64,000 nucleotides of DNA. Source: Caenorhabditis remanei. Taxonomy: Eukaryota; Nematoda; Chromadorea; Rhabditida; Rhabditidae. Below, one piece after another: positions 24,398-35,281 of the stretch. The position numbers and the translations under genes were made by a program. Below the pieces are notes generated by a model. That model did no database searches. It saw only the letters and a list, made by a program, of their open reading frames with translations, and was not told the origin of the DNA. Numbering within the stretch: position 1 is the first letter of the stretch; each line of letters opens with the position of its first letter. The stretch is from assembly GCF_010183535.1 (NCBI RefSeq), contig NC_071331.1, forward strand, positions 8,990,001 through 9,054,000, written 5' to 3'.

Positions 24398-24878
24398 GTT
24401 ACGGGGTTTTTCTGTTTCGAAAAGCACATATCTTGAAAAACATAGCAGAAAAATATTCGTTCAGAGTTTGATTTAGTTGAAAAAAAAAGATTCTCTCTCT
24501 CAGAAAAGTATGCCACTGATGAAATCGTTTATTATGTTCAAATTGATGAAGATTAATGTTGTTAGTGTAAAATTTGAAATGATATTATAAAAACTAATTT
24601 TGAATGAACAATGAGTTTTGGCAAGTTGTAAAACAAGTAGATTAGAACATGAAATATCCTACCATTCCAAAACTTAAAAACTTTTCTCTTTTAGAGTTTA
24701 TGGTATTGACTTCAGAAATCATGCTCCAGTTGAATTTATGAGTTCGATAAAACCGAAAATGTATGGTTTCCTTGGTGTCATCAGAAATTGACACCAACAT
24801 TTTTCTGCTAGAAATTCTCAACAACTTGAGCAAGAAATAAGGAGTCACCAACGTAGCAAAGCAATTGAACATAAAAAC

Positions 24879-24884
24879 TTTATT
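24879..24884 (-). terminator. Polyadenylation signal of TSP1-like gene 1
   Basis: TTTATT on the plus strand reads AATAAA on the minus strand, about 16-21 nt after the stop codon at 24900. Confidence 0.6.
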
Positions 24885-24899
24885 CATTACACAAAACCA

Positions 24900-26316
24900 T
24901 CAATAATACTGTGCAAAAGCCTTGACATTTGATATTTGAACGCCGTGCACTGTTCCACTAAACATCAAGGTGTTCAAGTTGCACTCCAGGTAGTACTTTG
25001 CAAATTGTCCCGTACCTTGAGTTGTCTCAACATCTTCTCGAGTTATAGTAGCTTGCAGACACTGTCCAGTAGAATCAATCCATCCAATTCGGCCCTCAAA
25101 TATTACAAATGATCGTTGAGTCCAGAAGGCTTTTCTGAAGCTTGATATCTCAATAACCACTTGAGTGAGACAGCGTGAACCCAGGAAAACAGGTTTGCGA
25201 ACGGAAAACGGGTCATTTTTGTCATCGTTTATAGCGCACGTGGTGGTCACGTTAGTGATGACATCAACTGGGGCGCATGGGCAAGCTGGAAAAGTACGAA
25301 TCTTTGTTCTTTCACTTTGAAAGATTCTAAACTTACAATGTTTGAGATCCACAGCTTCACCTTTGCATGGGCAGTTGTAACCGCCGGATAAGCAGACACG
25401 GGTACGTTGCCACTGGAAATATTTCACTTGAGAGTTGTTATGAAACAGTTTTTGCTGAACTCACCGATGCTTGGTTTGCCACTTTACTCCATCCACTCCA
25501 AGTCGACCAATAACCGTTATCCGGACAGCAGGGAAGGGCGTAAATGTCCGGCAATGGAACACAATGAACCCAGTTCTTAATGGTCATTGTTGTTTTATTA
25601 AAACAGCAGTTTTCTCTGCTGGAATTGAAACGTGGCCAGTTGCACGCTTGGGTGTTGCAGGGCATGCTTTGGATCTTGGGGCCGCTGTAACATACGAAAT
25701 GGTAACAGTTTTAGTACGTTCATAATCCTACTTGCAAACCTGGCCAAAACGGGCTGGCGCGGGTTGGTGCGTAATTCGCTTAAAACGCAATCTTATGAGC
25801 TGAAAAATATAGGAAAATGTAGATCTCGGCGAGTTCTATATCTGTGACCTACTACGGTCGGGTGAGAAATCGTTAATTTGCCGCGGTTTTCGTGCTTTTT
25901 GGCACTTTATCCCGGCCCGCGGCTCATTAACGACTAGCCGTCCGGTCCGTGGTAAGCCACAGTCATTGAACTCGTCGAGATTAACATTTTGGTATATTTT
26001 TCAGATCATAAAGCTCAGTTTTAATCGAGTTACGCGCTGGCCCGTGTCGGCCCGTGTCGGCCCGATCAGCTCATAACAATTTATCGAAACAAAAAATATT
26101 GTTCCGATACCTTTTTCGAACTTACACGCATGTTGGGCAATTAGTCATTGCGTCCGACAAACAGGTTCGTGTATAGGTGCGATTCGCGCATGCTCCACAT
26201 GTTGCATCACATGTTTCAGTTGTTGCCCAATCCGACCAGATTCCTCCGACTGGACAGTCCGGACATGTAGCCGCAAGGATGGTGAGAGGAAGAAGGAGAA
26301 AGAGAGACCAATACAT
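24900..26316 (-). CDS. Secreted TSP1-like protein, gene 1
   Basis: Minus-strand exons 26316-26126, 25684-25465, 25412-25337 and 25285-24900 join in phase to 290 residues. The start at MYWSLFLLLPLTILA gives a clean signal peptide. Then follow a Cys-rich region with GGIWSDWATTETC and a CNRTYTRTC-like stretch ending VGPKIQSMPCNTQAC, and a second module GYWSTWSGW, WQRTRVCLSGG, CPCKGEA. The W-x-x-W and TRTC patterns suggest thrombospondin type-1-like repeats. The C-terminal half (FRKAFWTQRS, GRIGWIDSTGQC) is a domain I do not recognise, shared with gene 2. Extracellular location is inferred; function is unknown. Intron 1 contains a GGCCC-type MITE. The next gene upstream is its paralogue with the same exon phases; the gap from that gene's stop to this ATG is 338 bp. 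Confidence 0.8.
25729..26068. mobile_element. GGCCC-rich MITE in intron 1 of TSP1-like gene 1
   Basis: Left end TACTTGCAAACCTGGCC, right end with repeated GGCCCGTGTC words; the ends belong to the family at 15496 and 2250. The interior includes a CCCGGCCCGCGG patch. Boundaries are approximate. Confidence 0.55.
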
Positions 26317-26628
26317 CAGAAGAAGTTTCTCTGTGAGTGTGCTGAATGAGTTTTGTAGGAGATGGATGGTATAACTGAAATTTGAATATGAATAGGGGAG
26401 TGACACAAAGGAAACCAAAAAACCAAAGGTCTTGTTATTGTGACAGATCAGAGATAAGACCGTGAGAAAATTTTTCGGTTTCTTCTTTGGCATAGGAGAA
26501 GTGATGTGTGGAGCCGGAAGTGACGTTATCTAACAATAGTTTCACTATCTAACAACACTCAGATAACCTGAAAGTCAGGTTTCGATATTTTGTTAGTGGA
26601 GCTAACAATTCATTGCAACATAATATAG

Positions 26629-26634
26629 TTTATT
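26629..26634 (-). terminator. Polyadenylation signal of TSP1-like gene 2
   Basis: TTTATT on plus is AATAAA on minus, about 21 nt beyond the stop of gene 2. Confidence 0.55.
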
Positions 26635-26654
26635 CCGAAAATTAAAGTTTCAAC

Positions 26655-28550
26655 TCAATAAAACTGTCCAATTGAAACGACATCAACAAAATTAGCCTCC
26701 TTGAATCTCCCATAGAACCTTCCAGTAGTCGTATTGCAAAGCAGACTAAACTTGTAGAATGATCCAGCCTTCGACGTCGCCGACCCAAAACCTGATGCAT
26801 CCTGCACATTGCATTTCCCAGTGGAATCGATCCATCCAAGAGTGGACCAGTCCTTAGTTCCATTGGTAAAAAAGAATTCCTTCCGGAAATTTGTTGCTTC
26901 AAAGACTATTGTAGCTGTGCAATCGGAGCTGCTGTAGTAGGGAGTGCGGACGGTGAATGGAGTCTTGTTGGTAGAATCGCAGGTGGTGATGGTACTGATG
27001 GCTGGACAAGGGCATCCTGGAATACGGTTCTTTTTCAATTTTCACTTTTTCATAGATCTGAGAAATGCAGATAGCCAATCATATTAGTTAATGAGACAAC
27101 ATTATTAAAAAATCAAAATCCCTTCAGGTCGGTGTTGTGTTTTTCAAACCTACCGTATTTCGACTGTATGGCCTCACCAGTGCAGGGGCAAGCGAGTTCT
27201 CCACTCAAGCAAGTTCGGGTACGGCTCCACTAAAAATTTCGATAGGTTAATTACAAAAATTTTTCGTGTTAATATATAAAACACCAGCCTATCTGCCCCG
27301 CCTTCGGCGGTTCAGTCGGCTGGCCTTTTCTCATCCACGTGGCCACCTACTCCCAAATGTGCCCGCGTGGCCGAGTGGTCTAAAGCGGCTGTCGCTGTCC
27401 AAAGCACGGCAGTTCGGTTTTGCCCACTGGCTCAGTTTCTCTTCTCTTTCCAAAACCGTTGCGGACAGTGCCTCAGACAGACAGACAAACACCACTTGTC
27501 TTTTATATATAAGAATGATAACTGTTTCAAAAACTTAAGATTGTTAGTTTGGTTAGGAATATTATACTTTTCCAATCCGTGATGTTAACCAATTTTCAAC
27601 TTTTTACATTTTTGCTTCAAATGACAGAGGAATTACTACAGACTAGATCTTCTATTACAACATAGTACCCAGAAACAGTAACCAACGAACCAACCTTGAC
27701 CATATTTTGCGGCTCCACTAAAAATTTCGATTGATTTTTTAGTGTTAAAATGTAAAATATTACTGTTCTTAAAACTCAATATTATCAGTTTTGTTAGATA
27801 TATTGTACTTCTATTTAAATTCATGGTAAACGCCAATTTTCGTCTGTTCAGTCTTGTTTTCAAATATCGACTGAAGAATTACTACAGACTAGATCTCCCA
27901 TTACAACATAATACCCCGAAACAGTAACCCACAAACCTTGACCACATTCGCTTGCTTCACCCAGATTCCCCATGCCGACCAATATCCTCCGGTTGGACAG
28001 CAAGCCAGAGTACTATTAGTTTTCAGTGGTCCACATTGAAACCAGTTATTAATGATCATAGGGGAACCAACACAGCAAATAACGCCGCTGCCGTTGTAAC
28101 GTGGATAGTTACACGCTTGGGTTCCACAAGGCATAGTGATGGTGGTGTTGCCTCTGGAAATTTATTATAGAGAATCTAAATTGGAAATAAGTTCTGAACA
28201 GAAAAGTTGAAGATGTTCCGAAACCGAATTTTTTCAAAATTTTCGGATATTTTCTGTTTTAACACTTCCTGAAAAGAAAAACTAAATATGACAGTTTTAA
28301 TATATCCCACTCTTCCAAATTAACTGATAACTAACATGCACGCACATCCTCCATTCATGCTCGTTGACAAACAAGTCCTGGTATACGTGGCACTATTACA
28401 AGCTCCACATTTTGTTTTGCAGTCATCAGTGGTCTCCCAAACGGACCACAGTCCCCCAATTGGACACGTGTCCGAGGAGCATGCCGCATTGGCTGATGAG
28501 ATAATGAGGACGATAAAAGGGAATAAGATCAAAAACCAGTCGAGTTTCAT
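26655..28550 (-). CDS. Secreted TSP1-like protein, gene 2
   Basis: Minus-strand exons 28550-28336, 28153-27937, 27229-27154 and 27016-26655 give 289 residues, with introns at the same positions and phases as gene 1. MKLDWFLILFPFIVLIISSA is a signal peptide. GGLWSVWETTDDC, TYTRTC and MPCGTQAC form the first TSP1-like module; GYWSAWGIW, WSRTRTCLSG and CPCTGEA form the second. The C-terminal domain (FRKEFFFTNG, LGWIDSTGKC) matches gene 1 in layout, so the pair arose by tandem duplication. Intron 2 is 707 nt, against 52 nt in gene 1, because it holds a 235-bp Helitron and an internal duplication. A copy of exon 3 with flanking intron is also found at 36.6-37.0 kb. Role unknown; secreted. Confidence 0.8.
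27284..27518 (-). mobile_element. Non-autonomous Helitron with tRNA-like interior
   Basis: On the minus strand it begins TCATTCTTATATATAAAA and ends with the hairpin CCGCC-GAA-GGCGG, 10 nt, then CTGG, followed by T; the base before it is A. This is the Helitron signature: 5' TC, 3' hairpin and CTRR, insertion between A and T without duplication. Two related unoccupied sites (27.75 and 36.87 kb) agree with these ends. Inside on the plus strand lies GTGGCCGAGTGG (A-box like) and CAGTTCGGTTTTG (B-box like). Confidence 0.85.
27360..27435 (+). pseudogene. tRNA-derived segment in Helitron
   Basis: CCCGCGTGGCCGAGTGG resembles the 5' part and D-arm of a long-variable-arm tRNA (Leu/Ser class), and AGTTCGGTTTTG a degenerate T-arm/B box. 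I could not form a proper anticodon arm or matched acceptor ends, so I treat it as a captured tRNA relic. The Helitron at 60126 carries the same relic with a better B box. Confidence 0.5.
27700..27900 (-). repeat. Local duplication of an exon-3/intron boundary
   Basis: GGCTCCACTAAAAATTTCGAT, the acceptor of exon 3 with 7 coding bases, recurs at 27713 in the same intron, followed by a diverged copy of the 27540-27660 sequence including ATTACTACAGACTAGATCT. It is a decoy acceptor inside intron 2 of gene 2. Confidence 0.6.
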
Positions 28551-28598
28551 TTTCAGAGTTTTATCTGCTTTGAAGCGTGTACGTGTGATAAAAGAAGG

Positions 28599-28606
28599 TT
28601 TTATAC
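28599..28606 (-). promoter_or_regulatory. TATA-like box of TSP1-like gene 2
   Basis: GTATAAAA on the minus strand, about 50 bp upstream of the ATG at 28550. Position and sequence fit a core promoter; no spliced-leader acceptor is seen here. Confidence 0.4.
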
Positions 28607-28882
28607 AAAAGAAGGGACAAAAGAAGGAGACATTTCGATCGAAGATTGCTTACATGCAGAGTGGAATAGAAAGAAAATGAACTTAGATGTCTGTTTTGTT
28701 GATTGGAATTAGACAGAGCAATGTTCAGTTTCAGGAAGAAGTTTTATTTGTAAGAGATTGCATTATTTAATTTGATTTTTCAGTAGGACTGGACTTACCC
28801 AAAGAAATTATTATTAAATTATTAGAAAACTACCAACAAAACCAAAAAACTTGTAAATTGTTGTTGTTCTCTAGGCTTATAT

Positions 28883-29247
28883 GGCTCCGCGACAATTCGC
28901 AACTGCGACGTTTCGCAACTGCGACGTTTCGCAACCACGACGTTTCGCAACCACTGGGCATTTGCATATTTGGGTCAGCAAAAAATGTTGAGTGTACCAA
29001 AGTGCTTGGGAACATATTTGAAAATAATTAAATAGAATAAAAAGTTACCTACCCATTTTTAGACAAAATTAGGTTAAACTATTGCTAGTTTAATGGTTGC
29101 GAAACGTCGCAGTTGCGAAACGTCGTGGTTGCGAAATGAACAGTTGCGAAACCTACGTTAGTTGCGGAATGTCGCAGTTGCGAAACCTACGTTAGTTGCG
29201 GAATGTCGCAGTTGCGAAATGTCGTGGTTGCGAATTGTCGCGGAGCC
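28883..29247. mobile_element. Palindromic MITE of repeated GCGAAACGTCG units
   Basis: A 365-bp element with termini GGCTCCGCGACAATTCGCAA and its complement, flanked by the direct repeat GCTTATAT (28875-28882 and 29248-29255). Each arm is a small array of TTGCGAAACGTCGCAG-type units in opposite orientation, separated by a unique AT-rich core. The 8-bp TSD suggests hAT-type mobilisation. No coding frame. Confidence 0.8.
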
Positions 29248-29259
29248 GCTTATATGGGC

Positions 29260-31300
29260 AGATTTTCTTGCCACGTATGATCTCAGGGTTAGGCGATCAC
29301 TAGTTCACGTCACAACAATTGTGTTTCTGAAACTGTAGATTAATGATCTGAAAATTGTTCTTTCTGATGAAGTCAATCTGAACCGAGCAGTTCAGCATTA
29401 AGTACAATTCAATATAAACAATTAAAAATGAATGAATCCATTATTAAACGGTACACCAGTGGAACATCATAACAAGCAATAAAACATTTAGTATTTGAAA
29501 CAGGACCACGAAACAGAAGCTCAAAGATAAGCAGAAACGTGATTTATCAGATGAACTCGAAATTTCAGAGAAAGGACACTTTGAAACAATTATTAGTATG
29601 CTTTTCTACAGTACTAGGTTTCATGATTTCCGTTTCCAATCATTCTGATACTCATTACATGTTTGCCATCGTGATGAAAATTTAGAACAAGTGTTTTTAA
29701 AAAGAAATCGTTAATTTTTTTTCTGTTTCACGTTCAAGATTTTGTGCGTAACAAATTCCACATCTCAATACGTCTACGTCCACTAGTGCTGTGTCTTGAC
29801 GTGATTCTCATGCTCTCCGAAAAAAACCTGGTCAGCGAAAAACAGATGCAAAAATCAAGTAGTTTCTCAGATTTGTCAACTTCCGATCAAAAAAATCACC
29901 GGTCAAAAGAGGAAATGGGAAAAAATTGAATGGTGCGGCTTACTCGATATGAAAGGGAGTGTGAGTGCGTAATCGAGAAATAAATACTTCGAATTGGATA
30001 TTTTTAAAAAAGGTTCGCTTAGAAGTTGTTTCATGGTCAGCAAGATTTTCGATAAGAATTGTTCGAAGTAAACTTTTTTTTAAATCGATAATAAAACAAA
30101 TAGAACAATTATGGTTCAAAAATTTCTGTTTTGTACCTTTAGTATCTCAAAAACCAATGTAATGTATCCCGTTTTTTGTAGATAATTCTAGATTAAAAAA
30201 TTAAACATTCATGGGTCGAAAAATGGAGAAAATAATTGGCGATAAAAAATAATTACCACCAACTACTTTCACCGAAAGCTGCGAGAAATTCCCATCTCGA
30301 AACAGTAGAATACGTTTAATAAAACAAATACGGTTTCGCTACAACCTTATCCTCATTTTCAGATAAATTTTTCAGTTACTCCTATATAAAAGAGATCCAC
30401 AATCCCCATTTCAGGTTCGAGAAAAGCACAGTAACGCAGGGACAAAGGTAAATGTAGCATTAATGTTTAGGTTATCACATGAGTCAGAAAGTCAAATCTT
30501 GAACATGACCATTTGAAACTGAAGATTTCAGAAACACAGAAAACGGCCAGTATAATTTTAAAAAATCAGACGAATATAAAACCATTTCCTTAGAAAAGCC
30601 ACCTTGACACAGCATTGGGTTTGTCACTAATCTTCTCTCAGCAACGTTTAAAATTCTCATACATTAATGGACGTACTGAATTACAACGTTCATTCTGCAA
30701 ATGAAACAGAATTCGAGATCAGAACTTTGTTCATTCAACAACGAAAAAATCCATACGGTTTCAGATTTTTGATTTCAGTATGATGAAAACTAATCAGTCA
30801 GTAAATTCAGGACCTTTTTGCATGAAATACATCAATGATACTGAACTGAATGACATTTTTATCACCTCGTGGCACATCATCAAAGTTAGATGATCTCAGC
30901 TGTCACCTGGTAAAATAAAAAAAAATGTTTCGTCGGTACTGTAAACTGGATTCCACCAGTAATCCTAACTAGTTTATTAATAGTTTTTCCAAGCTAACAG
31001 ACAGTGTGAAAAAAATAGGCAGGTCCCTTGTTCCCCTCTCTTATTCCCAACATTTCCATAATGTTCACAAAAAGGAAGCTCTTCATTTTCCTTGTCCCCT
31101 ATTCTTCCCATTAATTCACACAATTTCGTGGAAGAATAACATGGAACCCTCATTAATCTTAAGGATGGTAGGTGTGAGGAAGAGGAGAAAATGAAGAACG
31201 GATTTATGACAGGTCATGAAGTATGGAAGCGGAGAGGAAGAAGAACCGATTTGTAACCAGAGTCTATGAATGCTCAGTTTCACTTTTTGAGTTTCACCAT
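29260..31300. other. Intergenic, no gene seen
   Basis: No gene is supported. 29528-29632 is the reverse complement of 41638-41741 (see findings). The open frames at 29.7-30.2 kb and 31.0-31.2 kb have no family signal. Confidence 0.4.
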
Positions 31301-31306
31301 ACTTCT

Positions 31307-32245
31307 ATGGATCATTATCAACTTGATCCCGACTTCCAGTTTTCTCACAATTTAAGTCATGGAGAAAAACTCACGCAGCTATCAGAGCCCCAGTTTGATC
31401 CAATATTTCTTGAAAGGAGTCACATCACCCGACCTCACATATTTCGATTACTCTTCAAACTTCTCGGTCAATTTTTCTAGGTAAAATTTATTGTTCTTGA
31501 ATACATTGTTTACAGTAATATGATTCAGTGGCTAATAATAATCAAGGTGAACGCGGCCGAAACCATCCATACAACTCAGTTATGAGTATTATGAAACTGC
31601 AGAAACAAGTGTTCAATATGAAAAAAGTTCAGCAGTATGCAATCGGTTTGTAGCTCCAGAATACTATCTCGAAACCTATAAAAGCTACCAAGAAGATTGG
31701 CTTTACGGAGAACATTCAGCATAATTCCGTCAAACTAGAATTCCTGAGAAGCTACCAGATGCTTTCAGTTCTATACCATCTGCTACTCCGAACAAATTCA
31801 CTGTTGAAAAAGCTAAAGAATTCCTCAATTCTCCTCCAGAACCTGGTGTAGTCTTGAACACCAAAGCCATCATCACTGCTACTTGGCGTTTTTCATAATC
31901 TGCTTTCCAGTTTCAAGAAAGGCACATTCAAGGGAATTGGATCGAGCTGCATTAGTTTTTCTTTCATAAAATGTAATAATCTCTCAGCAACGTACAAAAT
32001 TGAAATAATATGTATTGTAGACGTACTGAACTGCTACGTTCATTTTAAAAGTGAAACAGAATTTCAGATTATAGCTTTGTTTATTCAACAAAAACATTTC
32101 TTACTGTTTCAGTTTTTGAGTTTAATGTGATAAAAATTTTTCAGTGATTCACAGAGAACAAAACTACTGAATTTTCTCTTTTGTAGGAGGAGTATCAGAA
32201 GACTCAAGAGTTCCAACACAAGAAGAGGAATAAGAAATTGCCTTA
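31307..32245 (+). pseudogene. Decayed homeobox-gene copy (unit 0)
   Basis: Scattered relics of the gene that recurs at 35.3, 41.8 and 45.7 kb. 31307-31480 is an open stretch beginning MDHYQLDPDFQF. 31560-31720 reads in two frames (APEYYLETYKSYQEDWLYG in one). 31740-31900 reads IPEKLPDAFSSIPSATPN and VVLNTKAIITATW, with CACCAAAGCCATCAT shared with unit A. 32190-32245 retains only AGTATCAGAAGACTCAAGA and AGAAGAGGAATAAGAAATTG, shared with the homeobox exon at 41970-42040, with a stop in what was the homeodomain. Frame changes and lost homeobox sequence mark it as non-functional, although a short product from the first exon cannot be excluded. Confidence 0.5.
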
Positions 32246-32269
32246 AGACTTTAGCACATTTTTAATGAT

Positions 32270-33290
32270 TGATTTATTTATTTGAAGGACTTTCACCACT
32301 TACACAAATAAGAAAAAAAGTTTTTCTTATTTTTTCGTTTCAACTTTTTTCTGTAACCAGCGATATTCATGGATAAATGTGAGTGTCATGTTTTCTAATT
32401 TTACAAAATAGAAATTTATCGAGTTTACTCGTTCCGTATTGCTAATCAATTTCCAATTTAGACTGGACTGTCAATATAAAAAAGGAGTTGGGATAGAGAA
32501 AGTGATGCTTGTTTCTGTGGGACTATTCGCCATCTCGCTGTTTTTAATACACCGGGGTCATCCTAATAAAGAATTTGAAAAAAGCGGTATTAAAGAACTG
32601 GTTCAAATTAATTGACAGTGAGAAACAGAAGTTTTTTTTGCTTGAACTTGGATGAAACTTTTATACATAAAATTCATTGCGGATCAGAATCAAATTACCT
32701 AGCAGAAGAAAAATTCAGTGAGACTTGCACTGCGTTACTCCGCAGTCTGCACCTTGCTTTCTGACTGCTCGGAAGCAACTCGTGTAGTTAATTTAGTTTA
32801 AATGATCTCCATCAGTTCTTTCCATCTGCTTCATTAATTTCAAGACGATCAATTGCTATATGTATCACCTTAAATCTTCTCTATAATGTCTTTACTTTTA
32901 TCACAAGATAATACGATTTTGTTGAAACTGTTAAAAATTGAATAAAATACCTGTAGCACTCTTGATGTAAATAAATTAACTTTTGTCAAATTATAATTAG
33001 AGACCTTCCCTAAGTTCTTTTAGAATTTATCTTTGCAATTAAGTAAATTAAGATTCAATCATTGAAACAACAAAACTAAATTCTACAAGCAGAACATGAA
33101 AAAACTTTCTGTGAAACATTTTAAGTGGCACGAAGAACAGAGAAAAAATTGCGACTTCAACTTCATGGTTTAAGGTTTTTTTCGTTCATACATCAGTTCT
33201 GACTGACGTGAAAGTCGGAAATTAAAAGAAGAGAAAACTTTCAGATAACTCCTGTTTAGTTATCAGAGCGGTAAGATTTGCCATCAGGGA
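32270..33290. repeat. Segmental duplication upstream of nlp-6 copy A
   Basis: Paralogous to 42120-43200 and, more distantly, to 37560-38300. From 32891 to 33280 it appears base-for-base identical to 42803-43192, with a constant offset of 9,912, whereas the flanks on both sides have diverged. Confidence 0.85.
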
Positions 33291-33495
33291 AAAAGCTGTT
33301 TTGATTTTATTGAAAACCCCTGGTTAGTTTTCAGAATTTTCAGCATCATTTTCGATTGATAGTGCCCAACAGGTTTCTTCCTTGTCTGTTCTGATTTTCT
33401 TTAGTCTCTCCGTTTTCTGATTCTCATTCGGATAATAAATTCCTACATTAATTTTCAAAAGACGTTGAAATAGGCGTGAAATAAAACATCGAAAT

Positions 33496-33546
33496 GGGCG
33501 TGGCTTGGTCTGACTCCTCCCTTTTTCTTTCAAACAAAATAAAAAG
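33496..33546 (+). promoter_or_regulatory. Conserved promoter block, nlp-6 copy A
   Basis: GGGCGTGGC, CTGACTCCTCCC and the TATA-like AAATAAAAAGC lie in this order about 80-130 bp before the ATG and recur upstream of copies B and C. An acceptor-like TTCCAG ends just before GTACAATG. Confidence 0.5.
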
Positions 33547-33623
33547 CTGTGAGCTTTCCAGTTCTACACTTTTTTAAATGTTTGCTTTTTTCTTTTTTAA
33601 GACCTGAAAAGATTCCAGGTACA

Positions 33624-33910
33624 ATGTTCAGCTTCCCGCGACTCATCGTACTCCTTCTAGTCACTGTCTACGTCATGTCCCTCACTGCGCCAAAACAAAT
33701 GGTGTTCGGTTTCGGGAAGCGGTCCGTTATTCACATAGTCACCATCTCAAAGTCAGTTAAAATATTTTCAGCTCCATCGCCATGATCCCAATGAAACGCC
33801 GCTTCACACAGGGAAGTTTCACGATGGGACTCGGAAAGCGTGGCGGATCGAGGAAAAGCTTCCACATGGGATTTGGAAAACGATCAGCCAATCCACAAAT
33901 TTTCATTTGA
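33624..33910 (+). CDS. nlp-6: nlp-6-like neuropeptide precursor, copy A
   Basis: Two exons, 33624-33721 and 33772-33910, with a 50-nt intron, encode 78 residues. Residues 1-21 are a signal peptide (FPRLIVLLLVTVYVMSL). Then come PKQMVFGFG-KR, SIAMIPM-KRR, FTQGSFTMGLG-KR and GGSRKSFHMGFG-KR, and the tail SANPQIFI. KR sites preceded by Gly predict C-terminally amidated GFG/GLG peptides released in dense-core vesicles. The pattern matches Caenorhabditis nlp-6, an allatostatin-A-like family. The RK inside the last peptide is a possible extra cleavage site giving SFHMGFG-amide. Intron donor is GTCCGT, weaker than in copies B and C. Intact, apparently functional. Confidence 0.85.
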
Positions 33911-35280
33911 GCATGGTATTTCTTCTTATCCAGCACAACACACAATTTACAAATGGGAGGTGAAAATAGTGGTACCATAATAATATTATAACAGTTCTTT
34001 TTCTCAATTTTTTTGTCTTTGTTTCTGATTTTCCTTTTCTCTGAATCCTTTGCTTCTAGTACATTGTATCTATTCTCATTTTATCTTTTTTCCCAAATGT
34101 TTCGAAAGTCTACACATATTGAAGTTTCCGTGTTAAATTAAATATGTTCATAGGTAAAACATGATTTGCTTTTTTTAGACAAAGTGCTGGCATGTCCAAG
34201 CTATTAAGATAAAGAAAAATATACAAAATATTATGAGAGTCTGAAACTGAAACAGATTACAAAAAAAAGTTGAGACGGATTTTACCGCAAAAAAAGAAAA
34301 GAGGTTGGCGACGAAAATCTGATCCTACCACACTCTAAACTTTTTTGAACATGTATTAGTCATTCAAGAGACACTCTGCATAATAAGTACTTAAAAATTT
34401 AACATAGCAAGTACATTTGTACAAAAAAGCCATTACTGAAACTGTTTCCAGTTTCAAGATCATAATTTAAATGATTGGACAGTTTGCTACTTGATATGCG
34501 ATTGCTGTCCATACTATTTTTGAAAAGCACTCCAGTCAAGCACATTTGCAACAATCCTCTCCAGACAGTAGCTTTGTCTTCTGTGACACCCCAACGAGTA
34601 GATCAACAGATGTTTCAGGGTTAGATACTGCTAAGTTACTTATTGAATACGAGTATATTCTTCAGGGAATCATATTTGAACACCCCACTGAAAAAATGAA
34701 TATCTACTCAGGTTGTTAGAATGAACAATCTCAAAATTTCAAACTAAACAGAACAAAAATTTAAAAAATCATTCTTGCATTAACTGTTGACGAAAATGGT
34801 TTTTTTGAAACTCAAATACTGTTGCTATTTGATGTTAAATTTACTTATTTTTCCACTGAAGCGCTATCAGACTTTTGTCAGCCACCAGTGTGTGCCTTCG
34901 AAGCCATTTCGAAAGATTTCCGAAAGATCTTTCGAAAAATGTTTTCTCGTGGTCTCATTGGTTCTTAATTTAACTCACACATAAGACTCCTCTCATATCA
35001 ATCATTCTTCCGAATTTCTCGAAAAAAGAGGACTCCTTCAATTTTCTCTCATCCCGTTCTCATCAATCTCCCATACTTGTCGAAATGGAGGTACCGATTT
35101 TTTGGGAAAATTGGATGAATGTGTCAATTTGAAAACGGGAATAGGCAGGTGACAGGGAGGAAAAAAGACAAATGGGGTGTTGCTCATTTTTGTGGCATAT
35201 TTCCTTTTTTCTAGAGACCAATCGGATCATTGTGACCCAATTTCAATAAATGGAAGACAATTTTAGCTTACACATTCAAA
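33911..35280. repeat. Segmental duplication downstream of nlp-6 copy A
   Basis: Aligns with 43809-45740 after copy C and partly with 38743-39100 after copy B. Shared landmarks are GTGGTACCATAATAATATTATAACAG just after the gene, TTTGTCAGCCACCAGTGTG, and AAAAAAGACAAATGGGG at about 35165. The last is the empty site of the hAT element at 44965. No gene is seen here. Confidence 0.75.
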
Positions 35281-35281
35281 C

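Noticed and set aside
27360..27435. Functional Leu or Ser tRNA gene
   Set aside because: A- and B-box words are present, but acceptor pairing and an anticodon arm are not; it lies inside a Helitron and recurs degenerate at 60.2 kb.
26316..28550. Operon of the two TSP1-like genes
   Set aside because: The gap between gene 2 stop and gene 1 ATG is 338 bp, larger than usual nematode operon spacing, and there is no clear TTTTCAG acceptor before gene 1; not excluded, but not supported.
29090..29240. CRISPR-like array of GCGAAACGTCG repeats
   Set aside because: Repeats are contiguous without spacers and are mirrored in the opposite orientation at 28890-28950, within a transposon defined by TIRs and a target duplication; the genome is eukaryotic.
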